A stretch of DNA of 49,199 nucleotides from Holosporaceae bacterium (GCA_031274295.1 JAISQI010000022.1:1-49199); one strand, 5' to 3'; positions 18,116-26,599 are shown, counted from the stretch's first letter. Notes: generated from the sequence alone by a model not told the origin. Translations and numbers: made by a program.

Positions 18116-20398
18116 ATGCAGAGAATTACCGTAATAAAAAGAAATGGCGATCGCGTACCCTATGATGAAGAATATATACATAAGGTCGTAGGCTATGCCT
18201 GCGATGGCATAGAAAACGTATCGTTGTCAGATGTTGTAATCCACGCCGGCATACAAGCGTATGACGGCATTACCACGGCTGAAATCCAAGACATAATGAT
18301 AAAATCGGCTGCCGACAGGATTTCAGAACAAACGCCTAATTATCAATATGTGGCCGCGCGTCTTAATATTTTTAAAATTCGTAAGGTAGCCTACGGTAAA
18401 TGGATTCCGCCTTCTTTATATGATCATATACAAAAAATGTGTAAAGAAGGGTGGTACGATTGGGCACTGTCGGAAAAATACTCAAAAGAAGAGTTAGATG
18501 ACCTAGATAAAGTTATAAATCACAAGGCGGATTTAGATTTTTCCTATGCAGCCACCAAACAACTGGAAGGAAAATATCTTGTAAAAAATAGGATAACCAG
18601 GGCGGTGTTGGAAAGTCCTCAAATGGCCTTTATGTGTATCTGTTTGACGATATTTCAGGATTTCTGCGGTGATAAATCGGAACGTTCTAACATCATAAAG
18701 GAATTTTATCATAATCTGTCAGAACAAAATATTTCTTTGCCGACTCCGATAATGGCCGGAGTGCGTACTCCACTGCGTCAATTTAGTTCATGCGTGCTGC
18801 TGGAATGCGGCGATTCGCTGGATAGTATTTCCGCAATTGGCACAGCCATAATAAATTATGTCTCTCGGATGGCTGGTATTGGTTTGAATGTCGGACAAAT
18901 ACGAGCAAAAGGATCGCCGATCAGAAACGGAACTGTCTATCATACTGGTATTACGCCTTTCCTAAAATTTTTTCAATCGGCGGTGCAAAGTTGTTCGGCT
19001 GGAGGAGTAAGATCCGGCGCTGCTGCTGTCTATTACCCTCTGTGGCATTTTGAAGTTGAAGATATGTTAGTCCTAAAAAATAACAGAGGTACCGAAGAAA
19101 ATCGTGCTCGACATATGGATTACGCCGTACAAATAAATGGATACTTGTATAAAAGACTTCAAAAAGGAGAGGACATTACACTGTTTTCTCCTCATGAAGT
19201 AACAGACATGTATTTGGCTTTCTTCAACGATCAAGAGCAATTTGCTAAGCTCTACGAAAAATATGAAAGGGACGATTCCGTTAAATTTAAGAAAAAAGTA
19301 AAATCGGCGGAATTATTTTCTCTTTTAATGAAAGAAAGAGCTGGCACCGGTCGCATATATATTATGAATGTGGATCATTGCAATACTCATTCGTCGTTTT
19401 TAGAAAAACTCGCCCCGATTAAACAGTCTAATTTGTGTTCCGAGGTGACATTACCAGCCAGCCCACTCAGCAATGAAAATAAAGAGGCCGGAGAAATCGC
19501 CCTTTGCATTTTGGCAGCGATAAACGTCGGAAAAATTGGATTGGATCAGAAAAAAATGCGGCAATGCACAAAATTGCTGGTGTTTGCGTTGGATTATTTG
19601 ATCGATTACCAATCCTATCCAATTTACGAAGCCGAAAAGAGCACTCGAGACAGAAGATCTCTTGGTATAGGAGTCATAAACTTCGCAAATTTTCTGGCGG
19701 CGCGCAAACTAAAAATGTCCGATACCGAGAGCAGATATGCAACTCATGAATTATTTGAAATGTTCCAGTATTACTGTATGGAGGCTTCGGTTGACTTGGC
19801 AAAAATCAGAGGAAAATGCAATAAATTTAATGAGACAAAGTATTCTCTTGGAATTTTGCCAATCGATACATACTATAAAAAGGGCGTCGACAAAATCGTC
19901 GGTAAAGATTCCTTAAAAATGGACTGGAAAGCATTGCGGGCGAAAATTTTGAAGTACGGCATGAGGAATAGTACTCTCACGGCTCTTATGCCATCGGAAA
20001 CCTCCTCCCAGGTCAGCAATTCCACGAACGGAATTGAACCTCCACGGGCTCTGATTTCCGTAAAGCAAAGCCGGGACGGTATTTTGAAACAGGTTGTTCC
20101 AGATATCGAAACAATAGGGGCCAACTATGAATTACTGTGGGACATAAAGGACAACACCGGATACTTAACGCATGTCGGCATCATGCAAAAATTTATAGAT
20201 CAATCTATTTCTGCAAATACGAACTACGATCCATCTAAGTTTGTCGACGGAAAAGTGCCTATGCAAACTCTGCTAAAGGATCTGCTTTTTGCCTATTCTC
20301 TGGGAATAAAAACATTGTACTACCATAATACGCGGGACAGCGCGTCGGAATCTCAGGTTACCAATGCTGCCTGCGCCGGAGGAGCATGCACGATATAA
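18116..20398 (+). CDS. nrdA: Class Ia ribonucleotide reductase, alpha (catalytic) subunit
   Basis: 760 residues, the same length as E. coli NrdA. The N-terminal ATP-cone (ITVIKRNGDRVPYDEEYIHK) allows dATP control of overall activity. Active-site features: Cys in FSSCVLLECGDSLDS, Cys and Glu in QSNLCSEVTL, Cys in IALCILAAINVG, and the paired tyrosines TLYYHNTRD for radical transfer. The redox-active tail is CAGGACTI, with both cysteines. It begins 32 bases after nrdB in the same direction, so they form one operon making dNTPs from NDPs. Sequence runs match gammaproteobacterial NrdA closely, which suggests horizontal acquisition of the pair. Confidence 0.97.
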   Translation: MQRITVIKRNGDRVPYDEEYIHKVVGYACDGIENVSLSDVVIHAGIQAYDGITTAEIQDIMIKSAADRISEQTPNYQYVAARLNIFKIRKVAYGKWIPPSLYDHIQKMCKEGWYDWALSEKYSKEELDDLDKVINHKADLDFSYAATKQLEGKYLVKNRITRAVLESPQMAFMCICLTIFQDFCGDKSERSNIIKEFYHNLSEQNISLPTPIMAGVRTPLRQFSSCVLLECGDSLDSISAIGTAIINYVSRMAGIGLNVGQIRAKGSPIRNGTVYHTGITPFLKFFQSAVQSCSAGGVRSGAAAVYYPLWHFEVEDMLVLKNNRGTEENRARHMDYAVQINGYLYKRLQKGEDITLFSPHEVTDMYLAFFNDQEQFAKLYEKYERDDSVKFKKKVKSAELFSLLMKERAGTGRIYIMNVDHCNTHSSFLEKLAPIKQSNLCSEVTLPASPLSNENKEAGEIALCILAAINVGKIGLDQKKMRQCTKLLVFALDYLIDYQSYPIYEAEKSTRDRRSLGIGVINFANFLAARKLKMSDTESRYATHELFEMFQYYCMEASVDLAKIRGKCNKFNETKYSLGILPIDTYYKKGVDKIVGKDSLKMDWKALRAKILKYGMRNSTLTALMPSETSSQVSNSTNGIEPPRALISVKQSRDGILKQVVPDIETIGANYELLWDIKDNTGYLTHVGIMQKFIDQSISANTNYDPSKFVDGKVPMQTLLKDLLFAYSLGIKTLYYHNTRDSASESQVTNAACAGGACTI

Positions 20399-20517
20399 TT
20401 TGTTCTACAGAAATATCCGCTCAGTGAAGATAAGCTCCAGCGTTCAATTATAAAAGTTGTTGAGTTCTCATCTGTGTTGTGTTATTAAGTACAGCACTCG
20501 TGTTGGGAATTATTAGC

Positions 20518-20934
20518 ATGAATATATTGCAGAATTTTGAAAAAAAAGAACAGGAAAAATTACTGGAGGGTAAGGTTATTCCGGAATTCGCACCGGGAGA
20601 TACTCTGAAAGTACTGGTGAAAGTCGTTGAAGGAGAAAAGGAGCGTATGCAATCATTCGAAGGAATATGTATAGCTCGTCGTAATCGAGGCATTGGTTCT
20701 TCAATAACCGTAAGAAAAATTTCCTTCGGCGAAGGAGTAGAAAGAATTTTTCCTCTTTATTCTCCAAATATAAAGCTAGAAGTAGTTCGTCGTGGCGTCG
20801 TGAGAAGAGCAAAATTATACTATCTTCGTGGTAGACTTGGAAAATCAGCGAGGATTGTGGAAAAGAACACATATGGTAAAACAGCCGTCGCTGAACCAGC
20901 GGTGAATGAAGAATCTGGAGCAACTACAGCATGA
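20518..20934 (+). CDS. rplS: 50S ribosomal protein L19
   Basis: Structural protein at the 30S-50S interface. The start at ATG 20518 gives [12 protein letters not shown], the usual N-terminus; the longer frame upstream has no family similarity. Conserved L19 blocks: [57 protein letters not shown] and [16 protein letters not shown]. 138 residues, about 20 longer than the core because of a low-complexity C-terminal tail rich in Ala, Glu and Val ([16 protein letters not shown]). A stem-loop follows the stop. Confidence 0.96.
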   Translation: MNILQNFEKKEQEKLLEGKVIPEFAPGDTLKVLVKVVEGEKERMQSFEGICIARRNRGIGSSITVRKISFGEGVERIFPLYSPNIKLEVVRRGVVRRAKLYYLRGRLGKSARIVEKNTYGKTAVAEPAVNEESGATTA

Positions 20935-20949
20935 TTTTTGTTTGATTCT

Positions 20950-20976
20950 CCTATCGATGAAAACCACATCGATAGG
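20950..20976 (+). terminator. Stem-loop after rplS
   Basis: Perfect 10-base-pair stem CCTATCGATG / CATCGATAGG with loop AAAACCA, 15 bases after the rplS stop. There is no real U-run after it (TAGTTAAAAAAA follows), so it may be a weak terminator or an mRNA-stabilising hairpin. Confidence 0.5.
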
Positions 20977-21068
20977 TAGTTAAAAAAATCGATTCTATAA
21001 CATAAAATTATTAAGTGTCAGCTTTAAAAACAATCATACGCCATCGAAGCAAATGATAAAAATAAATA

Positions 21069-21096
21069 TTGCCTTTCTGTTCAATTGATGTATAAT
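21069..21096 (+). promoter_or_regulatory. Promoter of the secreted protein gene at 21123
   Basis: TTGCCT (21069-21074) and a consensus TATAAT (21091-21096) are 16 bases apart. The start codon lies 27 bases after the -10 box, and GAGGG sits 7 bases before the ATG. Confidence 0.55.
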
Positions 21097-21122
21097 ACAA
21101 TGATAAAAATGAGGGATTATCA

Positions 21123-22292
21123 ATGAATAGAATGTCATTTAAGTCAATGATGACTAGTATATCAATGTTTTTTTTCTGCTGGGAGGCTAAAAGTATGATA
21201 CCTCCAGGGAATGTCACTGTAAGTAATTGGATAGAGGCTAGAGAGCAGAGACTTGCAGCTCTAGGAAGATTTGTAGGCAATGTGATGGCAGGCGATATAA
21301 TAAATGGACTTACAAATACTAATGTGGATACACTTCCTCAATTGATAAGACAGGGTCGACCGCTTTTAGGGGAAGCGGATAATTTTATACAGCTGCATGG
21401 ACTAAATTTAACGCAAACAGGAGCGACAGCAGTAACGCCACGGTCGCCAACTTTACCGGTGGCAGCAAACTCTCAGCAGCGACCAGCAGTTCCAGCATCA
21501 GTGCAGCAGCAGCCATCAGCGTCAGAGCTTATGATTCGAAAAGCGATAGAAGCAAGCCGTGGAGGGGCATCTTTTAATAGTATTCTCCGGTATCTCGGAG
21601 CCCAAAAAATGGACTTTGTTCCTGGCATAGGAGGTACGTTCCCGGCTGTCGGAATGTTTCATCCGTATAATTATAGTACAATATCGGCTGATAGCAATTC
21701 ACCTCATAAAACAATCATAGCCTATGAATTAAATAATGCTGATTTGGTCAGCTTAATTTCAGCAAGAATTCTGAAAGGGAATAGAACATTTTCCAGTCAA
21801 TCATTGACAAAAATACTTATTTCAGCACAGTTTTACGACAAGGGATATGTGATAAATAAAGACGATACTATATGTGATACTGTCCCTCAACCGTTGTTGT
21901 TTAGACCTCACAGAATATTTGCCAGACCAAATATAGAAACAAAAGGTTGCGTTAACATTTGGGTGAGATCGGGCTCACTTGACACTAATGGTGTTTTGGG
22001 GGATAATAATTGTGATTTTTCAGTACATTATGTGACTGATAAAGAAACAAATACAAAATATCTTACTTTGTCGCCCAATAACATGGATGTTTCACGTATC
22101 TGCCCCAACGATCGACAATGGAGATTAATGATTTACGTCGCTCAGCAGGTGGGCGGCCCGTTGGCTGCTGGTTTAACCATCATGTGTCCTTTTTTTTCTC
22201 ATGATTGTCCGGGGGCAGATTTAGAATATCTATATCCTCCGCAAAATATTATGAACGAAGTTACGCAAATATTGCTGGGATCTGAATCATAG
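21123..22292 (+). CDS. Secreted protein of unknown family
   Basis: 389 residues, not recognised. A signal peptide is likely: MNRM, then a hydrophobic stretch ISMFFFCW and a possible cut after EAKS. Residues about 105-140 form a Pro/Gln/Ala-rich linker with repeated CAG-like codons (SQQRPAVPASVQQQPSASE). The C-terminal two thirds look globular and contain six or so cysteines, for example in TICDTVP, KGCVNIW, NNCDFSV and MCPFFSHDCPG, which could form disulphides in the periplasm or outside the cell. The start is well supported by GAGGG and a strong promoter. Single-gene unit between rplS and the TadE fragments. Function cannot be inferred. Confidence 0.6.
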   Translation: MNRMSFKSMMTSISMFFFCWEAKSMIPPGNVTVSNWIEAREQRLAALGRFVGNVMAGDIINGLTNTNVDTLPQLIRQGRPLLGEADNFIQLHGLNLTQTGATAVTPRSPTLPVAANSQQRPAVPASVQQQPSASELMIRKAIEASRGGASFNSILRYLGAQKMDFVPGIGGTFPAVGMFHPYNYSTISADSNSPHKTIIAYELNNADLVSLISARILKGNRTFSSQSLTKILISAQFYDKGYVINKDDTICDTVPQPLLFRPHRIFARPNIETKGCVNIWVRSGSLDTNGVLGDNNCDFSVHYVTDKETNTKYLTLSPNNMDVSRICPNDRQWRLMIYVAQQVGGPLAAGLTIMCPFFSHDCPGADLEYLYPPQNIMNEVTQILLGSES

Positions 22293-22466
22293 GTCAGTAG
22301 AAAAGATGAATATCGAAGGTCTTATTTTCGTCAAGAAGGTCTGTTTTTCATCAAACAAGCCGCTTCTCGGCGTAAAGATTATGACAGAATGAAAATATGA
22401 TCCATAATGTCACAATTTTCGACAACATTTTTCTTTCCAACAATTCACATTCATTGCTATGAGGCG
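22288..22466 (-). pseudogene. Internally deleted copy of the adjacent TadE-like gene
   Basis: On the minus strand 22402-22466 repeats the start region of the intact TadE-like gene (23226-23291), including ribosome site and codons for MLSKIVTL versus MLSKILTL. Directly after it, 22336-22385 encodes VIIFTPRSGLFDEK in another frame, matching the last residues VVVFTPKPGLFDET of the intact gene. The middle, about 690 bases, is gone and the frame is shifted. The remnant sits immediately downstream of the intact copy, as expected for a decayed tandem duplicate. Confidence 0.75.
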
Positions 22467-22487
22467 TTAGCTTGATAAATTTGTGAT

Positions 22488-23252
22488 CTATGTCGTTGGA
22501 GTCTCGTCGAATAATCCCGGTTTAGGCGTAAAAACTACGACCCTAGTGAAATAGACGTCGCCAGCTGACACCTTTGGAGACAATATCAGAAATCCAAATG
22601 CCTTTTGGGGGGAAACATCTAAGCATATACGTCCATCTGTGAAGGCGTAACCACTAGTACTAAGTACGTAGAGAAGTCCGTATTCGATCAGTATTTTAAT
22701 TTCGTCTTTGTTGATTTTCAGACCCTCGAGTATAGAAGAAGGATCCACATTTTGCAAATACTTCACAACAGAGCAAGCATGCCCTTCTAGAACTCCCGTA
22801 TTAAAATTTTCCGCCGGAGTCGTATTGTTTTGGCTAGAGTACATAATCTGCCACAACACACTGGCTTTTCCGTCCTCCAATCCTTTTACGCAGTGTACAA
22901 ATGTACTCAAGCAGTGTCCGTAGATATGCGTGCGTTCTCCTCCAATACAAAATACTGAAGTTTCAGGATAAAATGTCATACCGCCTTGAATCAGAGCGTA
23001 TTTCATATCATTCCAAGTGATTCTCTTATTTGTGCGATTTTTGGATACGTTTTGCAATATATTGGCGGCGCAATGGGCGGCAAATTCCATTTTGGACTGT
23101 ATTCGTTTGTATTTGGGAATGTCGTGCATGTAATAGAGAATTGTAATTAATAGCGGTATGGCAAGAGCGAATTCGATCATAATCGCGCCTATATGAGCTT
23201 TCTTTAAGGTTACTCTCCCCAGTTGCAATAGTGTCAGAATTTTCGACAACAT
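22488..23252 (-). CDS. TadE-like pseudopilin
   Basis: The N-terminal region has a basic stretch followed by GAIMIEFALAIPLLITILYYM. This matches the TadE class: a Gly, a Glu at +5 and a single hydrophobic helix, the site cut by a prepilin peptidase. The rest (about 215 residues) is a Cys-containing extracytoplasmic domain without a known name. The start at ATG 23252 has AAAGG just upstream. TadE-like proteins are minor pilins of Tad/Flp pili, but no tadA, tadB or tadC gene is in this window. Two decayed relatives flank it at 22288-22466 and 23976-24040. Confidence 0.7.
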   Translation of the reverse strand: MLSKILTLLQLGRVTLKKAHIGAIMIEFALAIPLLITILYYMHDIPKYKRIQSKMEFAAHCAANILQNVSKNRTNKRITWNDMKYALIQGGMTFYPETSVFCIGGERTHIYGHCLSTFVHCVKGLEDGKASVLWQIMYSSQNNTTPAENFNTGVLEGHACSVVKYLQNVDPSSILEGLKINKDEIKILIEYGLLYVLSTSGYAFTDGRICLDVSPQKAFGFLILSPKVSAGDVYFTRVVVFTPKPGLFDETPTT

Positions 23253-23409
23253 TTTCCTTTCCAACAATTCACGTTCACCACTATTATGAAGCAGAAAATG
23301 TTAACAAATAATTAACGCCAATGCGACTATTAGGAGCGAGTAGTTGACGGCGCAATAGATGGCGCGATATTTTATTTTTAGAAAATGTACACTAAGCCAT
23401 GCGAAACGC

Positions 23410-23438
23410 TTGACATTTTTACATTATACATGTATACT
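23410..23438 (+). promoter_or_regulatory. Autoregulated promoter of the yefM-yoeB pair
   Basis: Consensus TTGACA (23410-23415), 17-base spacer and TATACT (23433-23438). A perfect 12-base palindrome, TATACATGTATA (23425-23436), overlaps the -10 box. Toxin-antitoxin promoters of this family are repressed by the antitoxin and its complex at such palindromes, so this is the likely operator. Confidence 0.7.
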
Positions 23439-23459
23439 GTACTTGAAATGGAGGATGAT

Positions 23460-23714
23460 ATGAGAGAATGTTCTTATACGCAACTCAGACAAAAATTAGC
23501 CGGCATTTTGTCGTCCGTATGCGATGATTACGAAGAAGTTTATGTTACCAGAAAGAACGGAGATCGCGCGGTTATTGTATCTGCGGATGATTACGAATCA
23601 CTGAAGGAAACGGCTTATTTGTTGAGCACGGAAAATAACAGAAAAGATCTGACGGAATCAATAGAGCAGGCAAACAGAGGTGAGGTATATCCCTTTGAAG
23701 ATTTATTGAAATGA
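23460..23714 (+). CDS. yefM: YefM/Phd-family antitoxin
   Basis: 84-residue antitoxin that neutralises the neighbouring YoeB toxin and represses the operon. The start at ATG 23460 is fixed by GGAGG five bases upstream; an earlier ATG at 23448 would overlap this site. The N-terminal DNA-binding half (YTQLRQKLAGILSSVCDDYEEVYVTRKNGDRAVIVSADDYESLKET) is typical of the family. The C-terminal part, with NRGEVYPFEDLLK, is the toxin-binding tail. The stop overlaps the toxin start (ATGA). Confidence 0.93.
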   Translation: MRECSYTQLRQKLAGILSSVCDDYEEVYVTRKNGDRAVIVSADDYESLKETAYLLSTENNRKDLTESIEQANRGEVYPFEDLLK

Positions 23715-23965
23715 AAACAGTTTATACAAGTAATTTCAAAAAACACTTTATGTATTGGCAGCAGCACAACAGAAAAACAGCCGAAAGGGTTTTACTTTTG
23801 ATTAAAGCTGTAGAAAATGCTCCGTTTGTCGGAATAGGCAAGCCGGAACCCCTGTCCTATACCTTGTCCGGTTGTTGGTCCAGAAGGATCAACAAAGAAC
23901 ATCGTTTGGTATACAAAATTCAAAACGACGAATTACAATTATTGAGCTGTCGTTTCCATTATTAG
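23711..23965 (+). CDS. yoeB: YoeB/Txe-family toxin (ribosome-dependent mRNA interferase)
   Basis: 84 residues. It would bind the ribosomal A site and cleave mRNA after start codons, halting translation until freed from or bound by the antitoxin. All typical features remain: YWQQHNRKTAERV, GIGKPEPLSYTLSGCWSRRINKEHRLVY (catalytic Glu and Arg) and the C-terminal CRFHY with the catalytic His. The gene therefore appears functional. Translationally coupled to the antitoxin through ATGA. Confidence 0.94.
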   Translation: MKTVYTSNFKKHFMYWQQHNRKTAERVLLLIKAVENAPFVGIGKPEPLSYTLSGCWSRRINKEHRLVYKIQNDELQLLSCRFHY

Positions 23966-23975
23966 AGGTTACGTG

Positions 23976-24040
23976 CGTCGTCGTTGGAGTCTTATCGAAT
24001 AATCCTGGATTTCGCCATTCTTTGAAACTCCAAACTGCGT
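23976..24040 (-). pseudogene. 3'-end remnant of a TadE-like gene
   Basis: Minus-strand codons around 24008-23976 read NPGLFDKTPTTT, matching the end PGLFDETPTT of the intact gene at 22488. DNA identity is high over about 30 bases (compare 22492-22520). Nothing further upstream resembles the gene, and the fragment abuts the symporter gene end. It is best explained as the last piece of a third tandem copy, separated from the intact copy by the toxin-antitoxin module. Confidence 0.65.
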
Positions 24041-24063
24041 AATTATGACGCGAAAAAAGTTAA

Positions 24064-25422
24064 TTATTTACTAAAAAACTTCACCGTCTCCGTCGTTATT
24101 ATTTTTCTCAATCCGATTATTCCAATTAAGTTAGGAATTACCATCAGTCCAATCACGATATCGGCTACAACAAAGGCCATATCGATTTGCAAAAATGGTC
24201 CGACGATCACAAAAAAGACAAATGCGATTTTGTAGGGAATTACAACTACGTCTCCCCACAAATACTGGACGCATTTTTCTCCGTAATAATTCCATCCAAT
24301 AATGGTGGTGAAAGCAAAAAAGACAATTCCGAGATTCACCACGTATTTTCCCAATTCCGCCATTTTTAATCCGACTCCAAAGGCGTAGGAAGTCAACGCG
24401 CTTCCTTCTAGCGCTTTCGCGGCAATATCGAAAAGGGCGGTGTCATTATGGGTGACGATTAAAACCAGTCCAGTCATGGTGCACACCACCACCGTCAGAA
24501 ATGCTCCGACCATCGAAATAAGACCCTGCTCTACGGCGGAGTCTGTTTTAGCCGCCGCGGCTGCGATGGCAGCGCTTCCCAATCCAGATTCGTGCGAAAA
24601 TATTCCACGACTTATGCCCAAATGAATTGTCGACATGATAGTCACGCCGGCTCCGGCTCCTAAAATTGCCTCCGGCGAGAACGCCCCTTGCACTATCATG
24701 AGAAATGCCTGCGGTATTAGCTCAAATTTCATGATCAACACCAAAGTTGCGGCTCCAATGTAGGCAAAAGTCATGACTGGAACTATCTTTTTTGCCACAA
24801 ACGATATTCGATGTATTCCCCCCATGGTTACGGCCATTACGATGATTCCCAGCGCTACCGTCGCGACAATTTCCGAAATCCCGAAGGAGTCGTTGAGCGC
24901 CGTCACAATCGAATTACTCTGAGCAAAGGTTCCGATTCCAAAAAATGCCACCAACACTCCGCAAAGCGAATACGCTTTGGCCAGCCATTTGTTCTGAAGT
25001 CCCGTTTCGATATAGTACATCGGTCCTCCGGATATTCTATTGTCTTTTCCAATGATTCTATACTTTATCGCCAAAAGCCCTTCGGCATATTTGATCGATA
25101 AACAAAGAAGTGCTGAAATCCACAGCCAAAATATCACTCCAGGTCCTCCAACGCTCAGGGCAACCGCCACTCCCACAATGTTTCCAGTCCCTAGAGTCGC
25201 CGACAAAACCGTGCACAGCGAAGCGAAATTGGAAATGTCTCCCATCTGAGATCGGTTTCCCCTAAAAATATATTTCATTCCCAATTTAAAGCTGGAAATT
25301 TTTAGAACGTTGAGTTTAATAGTAAAATAAACGCCTGTTCCTAGAAGGGCGACCATCAGTGGAAAACTCCAAATCAAGTTATTAATCGCTCTGAGAAGTG
25401 ATTCAATTGCTGCGATATTCAT
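24064..25422 (-). CDS. Alanine/glycine:cation symporter (AGCS family)
   Basis: Inner-membrane sodium- or proton-coupled importer of alanine and glycine, 452 residues, with about ten helices. The family signature GTGNIVGVAVALSVGGPGVIFWLWISALL and later GISRGIFSHESGLGSAAIAAAAAKT are clear. The frame runs further upstream, but ATG 25422 has GGAGG five bases before it and matches where the family begins (MNIAAIESLLRAINNLIW). A tandem glycine riboswitch lies in its leader, which strongly suggests glycine as a substrate. The gene is somewhat more G+C-rich than its neighbours. Confidence 0.93.
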   Translation of the reverse strand: MNIAAIESLLRAINNLIWSFPLMVALLGTGVYFTIKLNVLKISSFKLGMKYIFRGNRSQMGDISNFASLCTVLSATLGTGNIVGVAVALSVGGPGVIFWLWISALLCLSIKYAEGLLAIKYRIIGKDNRISGGPMYYIETGLQNKWLAKAYSLCGVLVAFFGIGTFAQSNSIVTALNDSFGISEIVATVALGIIVMAVTMGGIHRISFVAKKIVPVMTFAYIGAATLVLIMKFELIPQAFLMIVQGAFSPEAILGAGAGVTIMSTIHLGISRGIFSHESGLGSAAIAAAAAKTDSAVEQGLISMVGAFLTVVVCTMTGLVLIVTHNDTALFDIAAKALEGSALTSYAFGVGLKMAELGKYVVNLGIVFFAFTTIIGWNYYGEKCVQYLWGDVVVIPYKIAFVFFVIVGPFLQIDMAFVVADIVIGLMVIPNLIGIIGLRKIITTETVKFFSK

Positions 25423-25426
25423 GTAT

Positions 25427-25504
25427 TCCTCCAATAATATAGGAGGACAAAATAGCCCACACAACATCGCTGAGAAAATAAAGGCGATCCGCTAAATTGT
25501 CCTC
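25427..25504 (-). promoter_or_regulatory. Expression platform: Shine-Dalgarno-sequestering switch
   Basis: On the minus strand the ribosome site GGAGGA (25432-25427) can pair with TCCTCC (25447-25442) across a 9-base loop, hiding it. The same TCCTCC sits in TTGTCCTC (25450-25443), which can instead pair over eight bases with GAGGACAA (25504-25497), the 3' edge of the second glycine aptamer. The two pairings exclude each other, so ligand binding could decide translation. Confidence 0.55.
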
Positions 25505-25690
25505 TGTCCTTTTGCCTGAGAGTTTCGGTTCGTAAACCTTGCCCCTTCGGCGCCCAGCAAAAAAAGTTATCCCAACGGAACAACTCGTTCATCTGGATCT
25601 CTCCAAAGTATTGTCCAGTATCGATAATGTAGCCTGAGATCGTTAACCCTTCGGCAGACTGCTGACAGTCATTCTCTCGATACCTTCATA
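25495..25690 (-). promoter_or_regulatory. Tandem glycine riboswitch
   Basis: Minus-strand leader with two aptamer-like units. The second shows the textbook core: GGAGAG, then GCGCCGAAGGGGCAAGG, then CTCTCAGGCAAAAGGACAGAGG. The first is a more degenerate copy with GAGAGAATGACTGTC, CTGCCGAAGGGTTAACGATCTCAGGC and ACTGGACA. A short linker separates them, as in cooperative glycine riboswitches. It lies directly before the AGCS symporter gene. Confidence 0.92.
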
Positions 25691-25703
25691 CAAATTAGCA
25701 AGT

Positions 25704-25731
25704 ATTATACACGTATTTTTATTTGTGTCAA
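25704..25731 (-). promoter_or_regulatory. Promoter of the glycine-riboswitch/symporter transcript
   Basis: On the minus strand consensus TTGACA (25731-25726) and TATAAT (25709-25704) are 16 bases apart. Transcription would start just before the first aptamer. Confidence 0.75.
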
Positions 25732-25740
25732 TTTTTTCCA

Positions 25741-26598
25741 TTAATCGAGGGGAAAGGGGAGGGGGCTTACGCTTGCCCACACGATCCGATCTATTCCGGC
25801 GCTGTCTTTTTTTATTTCTTTAATTTGAAATCCGTTGTTTTTCAGAATGTTTGAGACATCCGCTGCCTGACCGCGTCCGATTTCTAAAAACATCGATCCG
25901 TTGGGAATCAGCCATTGGGGAGCAAGTGATGCTATGGAGATGTAAGCGTTTAGTCCCATCGTTCCGCCATCAAGCGCCGTCAATGGATCATAGTCTTTAA
26001 CACTGACCTCCAATAGAGAAATATCGTCAGTTTTTATGTACGGAGGATTACTAACTATCACGTCAAATTCTTTTGAACTATTAAAATTGCGCCAATCTGT
26101 TAGCATAAAACTAGCGTTTTTAATTCCTTGTTTTTCCTGATTATATCTTGCAATTTTAATGGCTTCTGGACAAATATCTATGCCAACTCCGTGTGAATTT
26201 TTATACTCACTCAGCAAGCTAAGCAGTATACATCCACTGCCGATACCAATATCGAGAAATTTCAAATTATCTCGCCGATCGAATTTTGATAGGACCATTT
26301 CAATAATTAACTCGGTCTCAGGGCGTGGGTCAAAGACGCCGGAGTTTACGAAAAATTCGTTGTTCCAAAATGATTTACAATTGATTATTTTAGATACCGG
26401 TTCTTGCTTTCTATAGCGCTCAAGCATCGAAAAAAACAACGATTCTTCTTGATAATCCAAATATATGTTTTCAGCATCAAAGACTATTTTGTCGTAGCAT
26501 AGATTTTTGATCCAAGCGATTATTTTTCGTAGATCTTTTCGCTCATTGTTACTATTGTTTTGGCAGAATTTCGCAATTATCGAATGGGCTGATCGCAA
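25741..26598 (-). CDS. prmC: Peptide chain release factor glutamine methyltransferase
   Basis: Methylates the Gln of the GGQ motif in release factors, using S-adenosylmethionine. The SAM site FLDIGIGSGCILLSLLSEY and the catalytic NPPY (VSNPPYIK) are present, as is FDPRPETELIIEMVL before them. The frame extends upstream to TTG 26649 inside prfA, but TTG 26598 directly follows the prfA stop and has GAGG about ten bases before it, so it was preferred (285 residues). The prfA-prmC order couples the enzyme to its substrate. Confidence 0.92.
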   Translation of the reverse strand: MRSAHSIIAKFCQNNSNNERKDLRKIIAWIKNLCYDKIVFDAENIYLDYQEESLFFSMLERYRKQEPVSKIINCKSFWNNEFFVNSGVFDPRPETELIIEMVLSKFDRRDNLKFLDIGIGSGCILLSLLSEYKNSHGVGIDICPEAIKIARYNQEKQGIKNASFMLTDWRNFNSSKEFDVIVSNPPYIKTDDISLLEVSVKDYDPLTALDGGTMGLNAYISIASLAPQWLIPNGSMFLEIGRGQAADVSNILKNNGFQIKEIKKDSAGIDRIVWASVSPLPFPLD

Positions 26599-26599
26599 A

